NCBI GenBank assembly: GCA_052386675.1
Contig: JBQTJX010000063.1
Location: forward strand, 1-64,000
Source: RBG-16-66-20 sp052386675
GTDB lineage: Bacteria; Pseudomonadota; Gammaproteobacteria; Burkholderiales; SG8-39
Length of the DNA stretch: 64,000 bases
Reading direction: 5' to 3'
The position numbers were made by a program, and so were the translations under genes. How positions within the stretch are numbered: position 1 is the first letter of the stretch; every line of letters begins with the position of its first letter. Shown piece by piece: positions 24,818 to 32,189 of this stretch. The notes under the pieces are model-generated. The model searched no databases, was not told where the DNA came from, and saw nothing but the letters and a program-made list of their open reading frames with translations.

Positions 24818-27581
24818 GGCGGCGCGCTTCTCCCCCGCCGTTCAGGTTGCTGTCGCAGCGACCACACAGGCCGGTCGCGTTGACATCGGCACGGTAGTGC
24901 CAGCAGCGACCGCATTTCGGGTTGGCGCTGGGGGTCACCAGGACACGGGTTCCTGCGCCGGCCACCTTGCGCACCGAGGCGCGCGAACTGATGAAGACGA
25001 ATCTCAACTCATCGCCGAGCCTGGCAAGCGATTCAAACGCATCACCGTCGGACTCGATATCCAGCTCCGCCGCCAGCGACGACCCCACCAGCTTCGCCTC
25101 ACGCTTCTCTTCTACGCGCTTCGTGACGATGTCCCGCAACTGGCGTACGTTCCCCCATGCGTCAACAACCGCTTCTTCCAATCCGTGCGCGGGAACGGGG
25201 TGCCAAACCTCCTCGAATACGCTGGTCCCGGGACGCCCGGCGAATTTCCACGCCTCCTCCGCGGTAAAGCTGAGGATTGGCGCCATCAGTCTCAGCAGAC
25301 TCTGCGTGACGTGCCACAGCGCCGACTGTGCCGAACGGCGCGCCTTTGAATTGGCCGCGCAGGTATACAGTCGGTCCTTGAGAATATCCAGGTAGAACCC
25401 ACCCAGATCCTCCGAGCAGAATCCCTGCAGCTTCTGCACCACGAGGTGGAACTGGTAGGCCCTGTAGTCGGCCGCCACCTGCTCCTGCACGCGCGACGCC
25501 AGCGCAAGCGCATAGCGGTCGATCTCGACCATCTCCGCCACCGGCACCGCATCCTTCGCCGGGTCGAAGTCTGAGGTGTTGGCGAGCAGGAAGCGCAGGG
25601 TGTTGCGGATGCGGCGGTAGCTCTCGACCACGCGCTTCAGGATTTCGTTGGAGATCGTGAGCTCGCCCGAGTAGTCCCCGGAGGTGACCCACAGGCGCAG
25701 GATCTCGGCGCCCAGGGTGTCGGAGATGGCCTGCGGCGCCATGCCCGTGCCCTTGGACTTCGACATCTTGCGGCCTTCCATGTCGATGACGAAGCCGTGG
25801 GTCAAAAGGCTCCTGTAGGGCGGCACGCCGTTCATCATGCAGGAGACGAGCAGCGAGGAATGGAACCAGCCGCGATGCTGGTCGGAGCCTTCCAGGTACA
25901 TGTCCGCCGGGAACGTGGATTCCGAAGCGTGCGAGCGCTTGAGCACCGTGAAGTGCGTGGAGCCCGAGTCGAACCAGACGTCGATGGTGTCCTTCACCTT
26001 CTCGTAGGTGGCCGCGTCGGCGCCGATCAGTTCCTCGGGGCTGGTGGTCTGCCAGGACTCGATGCCGCCCTTCTCCACCCGCCTGGCCACTTCCTCCACC
26101 AGTTCCAGCGTGCGCGGATGCAGTGCGCCGGTCTCCCTGTGGACGAAGAACGGCATCGGCACGCCCCACTGGCGGGCGCGCGACAGCGTCCAGTCCGGGC
26201 GGTTGGCGATCATGCCGTGCAGGCGCGCCTTGCCCCAGCCGGGGAAGAATTCGGTCTGCTCGATGCCGCGCAACGCGCGTTCGCGCAGGCTCTCGCCATC
26301 CACCTTCTTGTCCATGGAGGCGAACCACTGGATGGTGGCGCGCAGGATCACCGGCGTCTTGTGGCGCCAGCAGTGCATGTAGCTGTGGACATGCTTCCAG
26401 TCCACCGCCATGAGCGCGCCCTTCGCCTCCAGCGCCTTGACGATCTTCGGATTCGCATCCCAGATCGACAGGCCGCCGAACTCGGGCAGCGTGGAGGCGT
26501 ACTTGCCGTCGCCCATCACCGGGGTCAGGATTTCGTCGTCCTTCATGCCGTAGCGGCGGCAGGATTCGAAGTCCTCGACGCCGTAGGCCGGCGCCGAGTG
26601 CACGATGCCGGTGCCGGTCTCGGTGGTCACGTACTCGCCGAGGTACACCGGCGAGGCGCGGCCATGGAGCGGGTGGCGAAATACCAGGTTCTCCAGTGCC
26701 TTGCCCTTGCAACTGCCCAGCTTCGTCCCGGACAGCTTGTAGCGCGCGAGGCAGGCCTCCTGCAGCCGGGCGGCGAGGATCAGCGCGCCACGCTCGGTCT
26801 GCACCAGGTTGTACTCCAGCTCCGGGTGCACGTTGAGTGCCTGATTGGCGGGGATGGTCCAGGGCGTGGTAGTCCAGATCACTGCGAAGGCCATGCCCGG
26901 CGCGGCCGCGCCGAACAGCGACGACAGTTTCTCCGGTTCGGTGCACTCGAAGGCGACATCCACCGCCGGATCCTTGCGGTCCTCGTACTCCACTTCAGCC
27001 TCGGCCAGCGCCGAGCCGCAGTCGAAGCACCAGTTCACCGGCTTCAGGCCCCGGTAGATGTAGCCTTTGGCGAGCAGTAGCCCCAGGCCGCGGATTTCAT
27101 CGGCTTCGTTGCCGTAGGCCATCGTGAGGTACGGGTTGTCCCAGTCCCCCAGTACGCCCAGGCGCTGGAAATCCTTCTTCTGGCTCGCGATCTGCTCTGT
27201 GGCGTAGGCGCGGCACAGGCGCTGGGTCTCTCCTGCGGGCAGGTTCTTGCCGTGCAGCTTCTCGATCTGCACTTCGATCGGCATGCCATGGCAGTCCCAT
27301 CCCGGCACGTAGGGCGCGTCGAATCCCGCCAGCATCTTCGACTTGACGATGACGTCCTTCAGGATCTTGTTTACCGCGTGGCCGATGTGGATGGCGCCGT
27401 TGGCGTAGGGCGGGCCGTCGTGCAGCACGAAGCGCGGCCGGCCCTTCGCGGCGGCGCGCAGGCGCTTGTAGACGCCGTTCTCGTTCCATTCCTGCACCCA
27501 TTGCGGCTCGCGCTTCGCGAGGTCGCCCCGCATCGGGAACGGCGTGTCCGGCAGGTTCAATGTGTTCTTGTAATCAGCCAT
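24810..27581 (-). CDS. ileS: Isoleucyl-tRNA synthetase
   Basis: A 923-residue class I aminoacyl-tRNA synthetase. The adenylate site motifs are AIHIGHAVNK near the N-terminus and KMSKSKGTGM in the second half; the CP1 editing domain lies between. The C-terminal zinc finger is KCGRCWHY followed by GLCGRCDSN. The start at 27581 (MADYKNTLNLPDTPFPMRG) matches the family N-terminus; a longer frame exists but reaches into ribF. It overlaps ribF and lspA by 8 bases each, so all are probably one transcript. Confidence 0.96.
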   Translation of the reverse strand: MADYKNTLNLPDTPFPMRGDLAKREPQWVQEWNENGVYKRLRAAAKGRPRFVLHDGPPYANGAIHIGHAVNKILKDVIVKSKMLAGFDAPYVPGWDCHGMPIEVQIEKLHGKNLPAGETQRLCRAYATEQIASQKKDFQRLGVLGDWDNPYLTMAYGNEADEIRGLGLLLAKGYIYRGLKPVNWCFDCGSALAEAEVEYEDRKDPAVDVAFECTEPEKLSSLFGAAAPGMAFAVIWTTTPWTIPANQALNVHPELEYNLVQTERGALILAARLQEACLARYKLSGTKLGSCKGKALENLVFRHPLHGRASPVYLGEYVTTETGTGIVHSAPAYGVEDFESCRRYGMKDDEILTPVMGDGKYASTLPEFGGLSIWDANPKIVKALEAKGALMAVDWKHVHSYMHCWRHKTPVILRATIQWFASMDKKVDGESLRERALRGIEQTEFFPGWGKARLHGMIANRPDWTLSRARQWGVPMPFFVHRETGALHPRTLELVEEVARRVEKGGIESWQTTSPEELIGADAATYEKVKDTIDVWFDSGSTHFTVLKRSHASESTFPADMYLEGSDQHRGWFHSSLLVSCMMNGVPPYRSLLTHGFVIDMEGRKMSKSKGTGMAPQAISDTLGAEILRLWVTSGDYSGELTISNEILKRVVESYRRIRNTLRFLLANTSDFDPAKDAVPVAEMVEIDRYALALASRVQEQVAADYRAYQFHLVVQKLQGFCSEDLGGFYLDILKDRLYTCAANSKARRSAQSALWHVTQSLLRLMAPILSFTAEEAWKFAGRPGTSVFEEVWHPVPAHGLEEAVVDAWGNVRQLRDIVTKRVEEKREAKLVGSSLAAELDIESDGDAFESLARLGDELRFVFISSRASVRKVAGAGTRVLVTPSANPKCGRCWHYRADVNATGLCGRCDSNLNGGGEARRHA

Positions 27582-28527
27582 GTTTCCATTCGATCCTCGA
27601 AAACCATTCCCGAGCGCGCGCCGCATCTTCCTCTATGGCGTCGCGCAATGCCGGCAGTCCGCCGTATTTCTTCTCGTCCCTCAGCTTGGCGAGGAACGCC
27701 ACCCTGAGGTGCCGGCCGTAGATCGCGCCGGCGAAATCGAACAGGTGCACCTCCAGCAGTGGTGCGGCGCTTTCCTTCACCGTCGGCCGCCGACCCACGC
27801 TTGCCACGCCCTTCAGCTTCTGCCGCGTCTCCTCGAGTTCCACCTCTACGACGAAGATGCCGGCCAACGGCGACTTGCGCCGCAGCACGATGTTCGCGGT
27901 AGGGAATCCCAGCTCGCGCCCCAGCTTCTCGCCGTGCGCCACCCGGCCGCTCATCGTGTAGCGGCGCCCGAGCAGACGTTCGGCGCGGGCGAAATCCCCG
28001 GCCGACAGCGCTTCGCGAACGGCGGAACTGGAGATCCGCTCGCCACCGTCCAGCACGTCCGGCATGGCCTCGACCTCGAAGCCCAGCGCCGCGCCCGAGG
28101 CCTGCAACTGCACGAAATCGCCGGCGCGCTTCGCGCCGTAGCGGAAGTCCCGCCCCACCAGCAGCCAGCGCGCGCCCAGGCCCCCGGCCAGCACCTCCGA
28201 GACAAAGCGCTCGGGCGCCATGCCCGCCAGAGGCGCCCCGAAGCGCAGCACGTGCACCCGGTCCACGCCCGCCTCGGCGATCAGTTCCAGCTTCTCGCGC
28301 AGGCGGGCAAGCCTCGTGGGCGCGGATCCGGGGGCGAAGAATTCCCGCGGGTGCGGCTCGAAGGTGACGGCGCAGGACGCCAGCTTGCGGCCGCGCGCTT
28401 CGCGCACGAGCCGATCCAGCATCGCCCGGTGACCACGGTGCACACCGTCGAAATTCCCGACCGTGACCGCGTGACCGGCAACGGCGCGCGCGGCAGTTCG
28501 CGGCAGGTGTCCGTGCGTGACGACCAT
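27574..28527 (-). CDS. ribF: Bifunctional riboflavin kinase/FAD synthetase
   Basis: A 317-residue enzyme that makes FMN and FAD. The N-terminal nucleotidyltransferase domain has VGNFDGVHRGHRAML and VGRDFRYG; the C-terminal riboflavin kinase domain has GEKLGRELGFPTANI and VASVGRRPTV. It is first in the operon ribF-ileS-lspA-alarmone hydrolase-ispH. Upstream, a TATAAT box 19 bases before the ATG gives a short leader without a ribosome site. Confidence 0.95.
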   Translation of the reverse strand: MVVTHGHLPRTAARAVAGHAVTVGNFDGVHRGHRAMLDRLVREARGRKLASCAVTFEPHPREFFAPGSAPTRLARLREKLELIAEAGVDRVHVLRFGAPLAGMAPERFVSEVLAGGLGARWLLVGRDFRYGAKRAGDFVQLQASGAALGFEVEAMPDVLDGGERISSSAVREALSAGDFARAERLLGRRYTMSGRVAHGEKLGRELGFPTANIVLRRKSPLAGIFVVEVELEETRQKLKGVASVGRRPTVKESAAPLLEVHLFDFAGAIYGRHLRVAFLAKLRDEKKYGGLPALRDAIEEDAARAREWFSRIEWKHG

Positions 28528-28532
28528 CTAAG

Positions 28533-28555
28533 CGCTAAAATGCTGAATTATAGCG
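28533..28555. promoter_or_regulatory. Symmetrical divergent promoter between ribF and the Mpo1-like gene
   Basis: CGCTAAAAT (28533-28541) and ATTATAGCG (28547-28555) form an inverted repeat with one mismatch and a 5-base centre. Each arm carries a -10 box: TAAAAT for the plus strand and TATAAT for the minus strand. Confidence 0.55.
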
Positions 28556-28577
28556 GTTATCGCGAGGATCGCCGGCC

Positions 28578-29114
28578 ATGAAAACACTCGAGGACCAGAT
28601 GTCTTTCTACGCGGCCTACCATCAGGATCCGCGCAACAAGGCGACGCATTTCTTCGGCGTGCCGGCGATCGCGGTGTCGCTGATGATCCCGCTGGGCTGG
28701 TTGCGTCTGGACGTGGGCGGGCTTGAACTGACCGGCGCGCTCGTCGTTGCTTCCGTGCTGCTCGCCTATTTCCTGCTGCTCGACATCCCGCTCGGACTGG
28801 CGATGTGCGTGCTGTTCGGCCTCGCGCTCTGGGCCACGGACCCGATTGCGCAGGCGCCGCTCGCCACCGGCCTCGCCTGGTTCCTGGCGCTGTTCATCGG
28901 CGGCTGGATCGTCCAGCTCTGGGGCCACGTCTACGAAGGCAGGAAGCCCGCGCTCGTGGACAATCTGTTCCAGGTCTTCGTCGCGCCGATTTTCCTCGCC
29001 GCCGAGGTGTTCTTCGCGCTGGGCTACAAGCCCCGGCTGCACGAGGCGGTGCAGAAGCGGGCGCTCGAAATGCGCGCGGCGGCGCTCAGTTCAGGCGCGC
29101 GCAGCGCTGCGTGA
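28578..29114 (+). CDS. Mpo1-like protein (DUF962 family, membrane)
   Basis: A 178-residue membrane protein of the Mpo1/YGL010w family. The conserved histidine motifs are visible: YHQDPRNKATHFFGVP at the N-terminus and QLWGHVYEGRKPALVDN in the second half, with about four membrane segments between and after. Yeast Mpo1 is an iron-dependent dioxygenase acting on 2-hydroxy fatty acids; the bacterial role is not established. A GAGG ribosome site precedes the ATG. Its end overlaps the convergent SirB1-like gene by 29 bases. Confidence 0.8.
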   Translation: MKTLEDQMSFYAAYHQDPRNKATHFFGVPAIAVSLMIPLGWLRLDVGGLELTGALVVASVLLAYFLLLDIPLGLAMCVLFGLALWATDPIAQAPLATGLAWFLALFIGGWIVQLWGHVYEGRKPALVDNLFQVFVAPIFLAAEVFFALGYKPRLHEAVQKRALEMRAAALSSGARSAA

Positions 29115-29937
29115 GTTCCACGGTGCTGGCCCGGATCTCGTCCGCGTCCGGCGCCCCGGGCTCGCGCGCGAGGTAGTCCGTCAGGTCCTGCAAAGCCGGA
29201 CGCCAGCATTCCAGCTGCTGGTAGACCAGGCCGCGGTCGCGCAGGTCCGAGGTCGAGTCCGGCGCCACGATCAGCATCCGGTTGAGCACCTCCAGCAGTC
29301 GCTCCGGCTGGCTCTTCTCGCGGTAGATGCCCTTCAGGTTGCGCAGCAGCCGCGCCAGGATCTGGCGCTTGCCGGCGGGCTCCAGGAAGGTCTCCAGCGG
29401 CAATTGCTCCACGGGCACGTTACCGGTGGCGCCGGGCGGAACGACACGCTTCAGGCGTGCGCGCAACTCGTCCTCCGACTGCGGCATGCCGCCTGCGAAC
29501 GGGTCCAGCACCAGGGTGCCGCCGCGCACGCGCAGCCGCACCAGGAAATGCCCCGGGAACGACACGCCCTCCATAGGCAGACCGATGCGGCGGCCGATCT
29601 CGATATAGAGCACCGCGAGCGTGATCGGGATGCCGGTGCGCCGGTCAATTACCTCGTTGAGGTAGGAGTTGCGCGGGTCGTAGTAGTCGCGGGTGTTGCC
29701 GACGTAGCCCAGGTCGTCGAACAGGAACTCGTTGAGCGCCACCACCTTCTCCTCGGGGGCGATGTCCACGCCGAGGCGCGAAGCGAGGCGCCGGGCGTGG
29801 CGCTCCAGCTCGCCCACGTAGCCCTCCACGTCCAGCGCCGGGTAGGCATCTTCGGCCACCAGCAGGCAGGCGCGGGCGAGGTCGATCCGGTCGTCGTCCT
29901 CGCCGATGGCCCTGGTGAATGTCGCCAGCGAATCCAT
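29086..29937 (-). CDS. SirB1-family protein (transglutaminase-like plus TPR-like region)
   Basis: A 283-residue SirB1-type protein. The N-terminal two-thirds carries the family blocks ALNEFLFDDLGYVGN, YYDPRNSYLNEVIDRRTG, PITLAVLYIEIGRRIGLPMEGVSFPGHFLV and DPFAGG; the C-terminal part (KQILARLLRNLKGIYREK onward) has TPR-like helices. Members are transglutaminase-like in fold, but biochemical function is unknown. It starts 10 bases after murJ on the same strand. Confidence 0.82.
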   Translation of the reverse strand: MDSLATFTRAIGEDDDRIDLARACLLVAEDAYPALDVEGYVGELERHARRLASRLGVDIAPEEKVVALNEFLFDDLGYVGNTRDYYDPRNSYLNEVIDRRTGIPITLAVLYIEIGRRIGLPMEGVSFPGHFLVRLRVRGGTLVLDPFAGGMPQSEDELRARLKRVVPPGATGNVPVEQLPLETFLEPAGKRQILARLLRNLKGIYREKSQPERLLEVLNRMLIVAPDSTSDLRDRGLVYQQLECWRPALQDLTDYLAREPGAPDADEIRASTVELTQRCARLN

Positions 29938-29947
29938 GGCCGCCAGC

Positions 29948-31486
29948 CTACTCCGCCCCGCGGCGCGAGAAATCCCGCAAACGGAACCCGAATGCCGCGA
30001 GGCAGGCGCCGTAGACGCCCAGGCCCAACAGCACGAGCCCGCCCAGGGCCAGCACCCTTTCCTGCCAGTGCGCCGCCAGCCACCAGGCGCTGTCGCCCAT
30101 GGCGGCCGCGAGCGCGGCGGACATGGCCCCGGCCGACACCGCGAGCTTCAGGGAAAACCCGATCCAGCCTGGTTGCGGCGTGTAGATACCATGCCGCCTC
30201 AGGCCGCGGTAGAGCAATGCGGCGTTGAGCAGCGCGCCCAGCGCGATCGCCAGGGCGAGCCCGGCGTGCTTAAGAGGCCCGATAAGCGCCGCGTTGAAGA
30301 GTTGCGTTGCGATCAGCGTGATGATGCCGATGCGCACCGGCGTGGCCACGTTCTGCCTCGCATAGAAGCCCGGCGCGAGGATCTTCACCAGGATCATGCC
30401 CACCAGCCCGGCGCTGTAGGCGACCAGCGCCTCGCGAGTCGCCCAAGCGTCCGCGGCGCCGAAGCGCCCGTACTGGAACAGCGTCGCCACCAGCGGAAGG
30501 GCCAGGACCGCAAGCGCCGCCGCCGCCGGCAGCGCCAGGAGCAGCGTCAGGCGCAGGCCCCAGTCGAGCAGGCGGCCGTAGCCATCGTGGTCCGCGGCGG
30601 CGTGATAGCGCGACAGGCTGGGCAGCAGGATGGTGCCCAGGGCGACGCCGAGAAGGCCCGCGGGAAACTCCATCAGGCGGTCGGCGTAGTAGAGCCAGGA
30701 CACGCTGCCGGTGACCAGGAAGGAGGCGAACACGGTGTTGATGAGCAAAGACACCTGGCTCACCGAAACGCCGAACACAGCCGGCGCCATGAGCTTCAGC
30801 ACCCTGCGCATGCCCTGGTGCGCGAGGTTCAGCCGCCAGCGCGGCAGCATGCCGATCCGGGCCAGGGCCGGGAGTTGAAGGACCAGCTGCAGCACCCCCC
30901 CGGCAAAGACGGCCCAGGCCAGCACCAGCACCGGCGGCTCGAAGCGGTCGGCGAAGAACGCGGCGCCAACGATGAACGAGACATTGAGCAGGGCCGGGGT
31001 GACCGCGGGCACCGCGAACCGGCTCCAGGTGTTCAGGACCCCAGCGGCGAGCGCCACCAGCGAGATGAACACGATGTAGGGGAAGGTGATGCGCAGCATG
31101 GCCACCGTGAGCGCGAACTTTCCGGGCTCCTCGGCGAAGCCCGGGGCGGTAAGGTGGACGATGAACGGGGCGGCGATGACGCCCAGCGCCGCGGTGGCCA
31201 GCAAGGCGAGGAACAGGACCGTGAAGACGCAGTCCACCAGTTCCCGGACCTCCTCCGGGACCTGCCGGGCCTTCGCCTCCCCCAGGATGGGCACGAACGC
31301 CTGGGAGAAAGCCCCCTCCCCGAACAGCCGCCGCAGCAGGTTGGGGATACGGAAGGCGACGAAGAAGGCGTCGGTCACCAGGCCGGCGCCGAATACGCGG
31401 GCGATGAAGAAGTCCCGGACGAAGCCCAGCACCCGGGATACCAGGGTCAGGCTGCTGACGGTGGCGAGGGCGCGAAGCAGGTTCAT
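29948..31486 (-). CDS. murJ: Lipid II flippase MurJ
   Basis: A 512-residue MATE-like membrane protein with about 14 hydrophobic helices that moves lipid II to the periplasmic face for peptidoglycan synthesis. Family signatures include SRVLGFVRDFFIARVFGAG near the start and RIPNLLRRLFGEGAFSQAFVPIL. It is divergent from rpsT by about 50 bases, an arrangement seen in many proteobacteria. SirB1-like follows on the same strand. Confidence 0.95.
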   Translation of the reverse strand: MNLLRALATVSSLTLVSRVLGFVRDFFIARVFGAGLVTDAFFVAFRIPNLLRRLFGEGAFSQAFVPILGEAKARQVPEEVRELVDCVFTVLFLALLATAALGVIAAPFIVHLTAPGFAEEPGKFALTVAMLRITFPYIVFISLVALAAGVLNTWSRFAVPAVTPALLNVSFIVGAAFFADRFEPPVLVLAWAVFAGGVLQLVLQLPALARIGMLPRWRLNLAHQGMRRVLKLMAPAVFGVSVSQVSLLINTVFASFLVTGSVSWLYYADRLMEFPAGLLGVALGTILLPSLSRYHAAADHDGYGRLLDWGLRLTLLLALPAAAALAVLALPLVATLFQYGRFGAADAWATREALVAYSAGLVGMILVKILAPGFYARQNVATPVRIGIITLIATQLFNAALIGPLKHAGLALAIALGALLNAALLYRGLRRHGIYTPQPGWIGFSLKLAVSAGAMSAALAAAMGDSAWWLAAHWQERVLALGGLVLLGLGVYGACLAAFGFRLRDFSRRGAE

Positions 31487-31502
31487 GCGGGGGGGATCAT
31501 GC

Positions 31503-31508
31503 TAAAAT
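31503..31508 (+). promoter_or_regulatory. -10 box TAAAAT for rpsT
   Basis: GCTAAAAT, the same octamer as in the Mpo1-like promoter at 28534, lies 28 bases before the rpsT ATG. No good -35 box is visible; the upstream bases are the start of murJ. Confidence 0.5.
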
Positions 31509-31536
31509 CCGGCCCCTTTCAAAGTTCGGATGTCCC

Positions 31537-31800
31537 ATGGCAAATATCAAGTCCGCGCAGAAGCGCGCCCGCCAGGCGGTGGAGCGTCGCGCCCGCAATG
31601 TCAGCCTGCGCACCGCCGCGCGCAGCGCCATCAAGGACGTCAAGAAGGCGATCGCCGCCGGCGACAAGAAGGCCGCCGCCGCCGCGCTGGCCAAGTCGCA
31701 GGCCGTCATCGACCGCGTGGTCGGCAAGGGCGTGCTGCACAAGAACGCCGCGTCGCGCCACAAGAGCCGCCTCGCGAGCGCCATCAAGGCGCTGCCCTAG
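31537..31800 (+). CDS. rpsT: 30S ribosomal protein S20
   Basis: An 87-residue, Lys/Arg/Ala-rich primary 16S rRNA-binding protein. MANIKSAQKRARQAVERRARN and the C-terminal GVLHKNAASRHKSRLA are diagnostic. It is monocistronic, divergent from murJ and convergent with DUF3579. Repeated GCCGCC codons for alanine reflect the GC bias. Confidence 0.97.
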   Translation: MANIKSAQKRARQAVERRARNVSLRTAARSAIKDVKKAIAAGDKKAAAAALAKSQAVIDRVVGKGVLHKNAASRHKSRLASAIKALP

Positions 31801-31807
31801 CCACGAA

Positions 31808-31829
31808 GGACAGGGTCCCCACCCCGTCC
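31808..31829. terminator. Two-way terminator hairpin between rpsT and DUF3579
   Basis: GGACAGGGT (31808-31816) and ACCCCGTCC (31821-31829) form a stem with one mismatch and a CCCC loop, filling the gap between the two convergent stop codons. No T-tract follows on either strand. Confidence 0.45.
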
Positions 31830-32167
31830 TAATCCGTGTCCCCGGACCGCTGCAGCTTTGCGAGCTCGGTCCGGTTGGCGATGCGCCCGTCGCGCGTTTC
31901 CAGTTCGTTGTCCTTCGCGAAGCTGAGCAGGAACCGGTACGCCATCGGCTCGAGTTCCTCGAGCCGCACGTCCACCACCACGCAGCGAACCCCGGCGGAA
32001 TTGATCGGATGCACGTAGGGCGAGTACTGCATGCGATTGTCGCCGCCGAAAGCCGCCATCACGCCGCACAGGCGCTCGGCCCAGTCGCTGGGCCGGAACG
32101 GCCTTCCGTCCAGGGTCACGCCCCGGATGACGAACTCCACCACGCTGTCGCCGGCCTGCTCGGGCAT
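31829..32167 (-). CDS. DUF3579 family protein
   Basis: A 112-residue soluble protein that I match to DUF3579, found mainly in betaproteobacteria: VIRGVTLDGRPFRPSDWAERL, YSPYVHPINSAGVRCVVVD and the helix LEELEPMAYRFLLSFAKDN. Its function is unknown. No membrane segment or catalytic motif is apparent. The ATG at 32167 is preceded 5 bases upstream by TATGAT. Only 22 bases separate it from the divergent decarboxylase. Its position next to rpsT and arginine genes is a recurring arrangement in this group. Confidence 0.75.
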   Translation of the reverse strand: MPEQAGDSVVEFVIRGVTLDGRPFRPSDWAERLCGVMAAFGGDNRMQYSPYVHPINSAGVRCVVVDVRLEELEPMAYRFLLSFAKDNELETRDGRIANRTELAKLQRSGDTD

Positions 32168-32172
32168 GCGAA

Positions 32173-32178
32173 ATCATA
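32173..32178 (-). promoter_or_regulatory. -10 box TATGAT for the DUF3579 gene (leaderless type)
   Basis: TATGAT on the minus strand, 5 bases before the ATG at 32167, with no ribosome site between. Confidence 0.4.
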
Positions 32179-32189
32179 GCCCATAGCCC

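Noticed and set aside
29945..29950. TAGGCT, 7 bases before the SirB1-like start, as another leaderless box
   Set aside because: The TAG is the murJ stop codon and the hexamer matches consensus poorly, so it was not counted.
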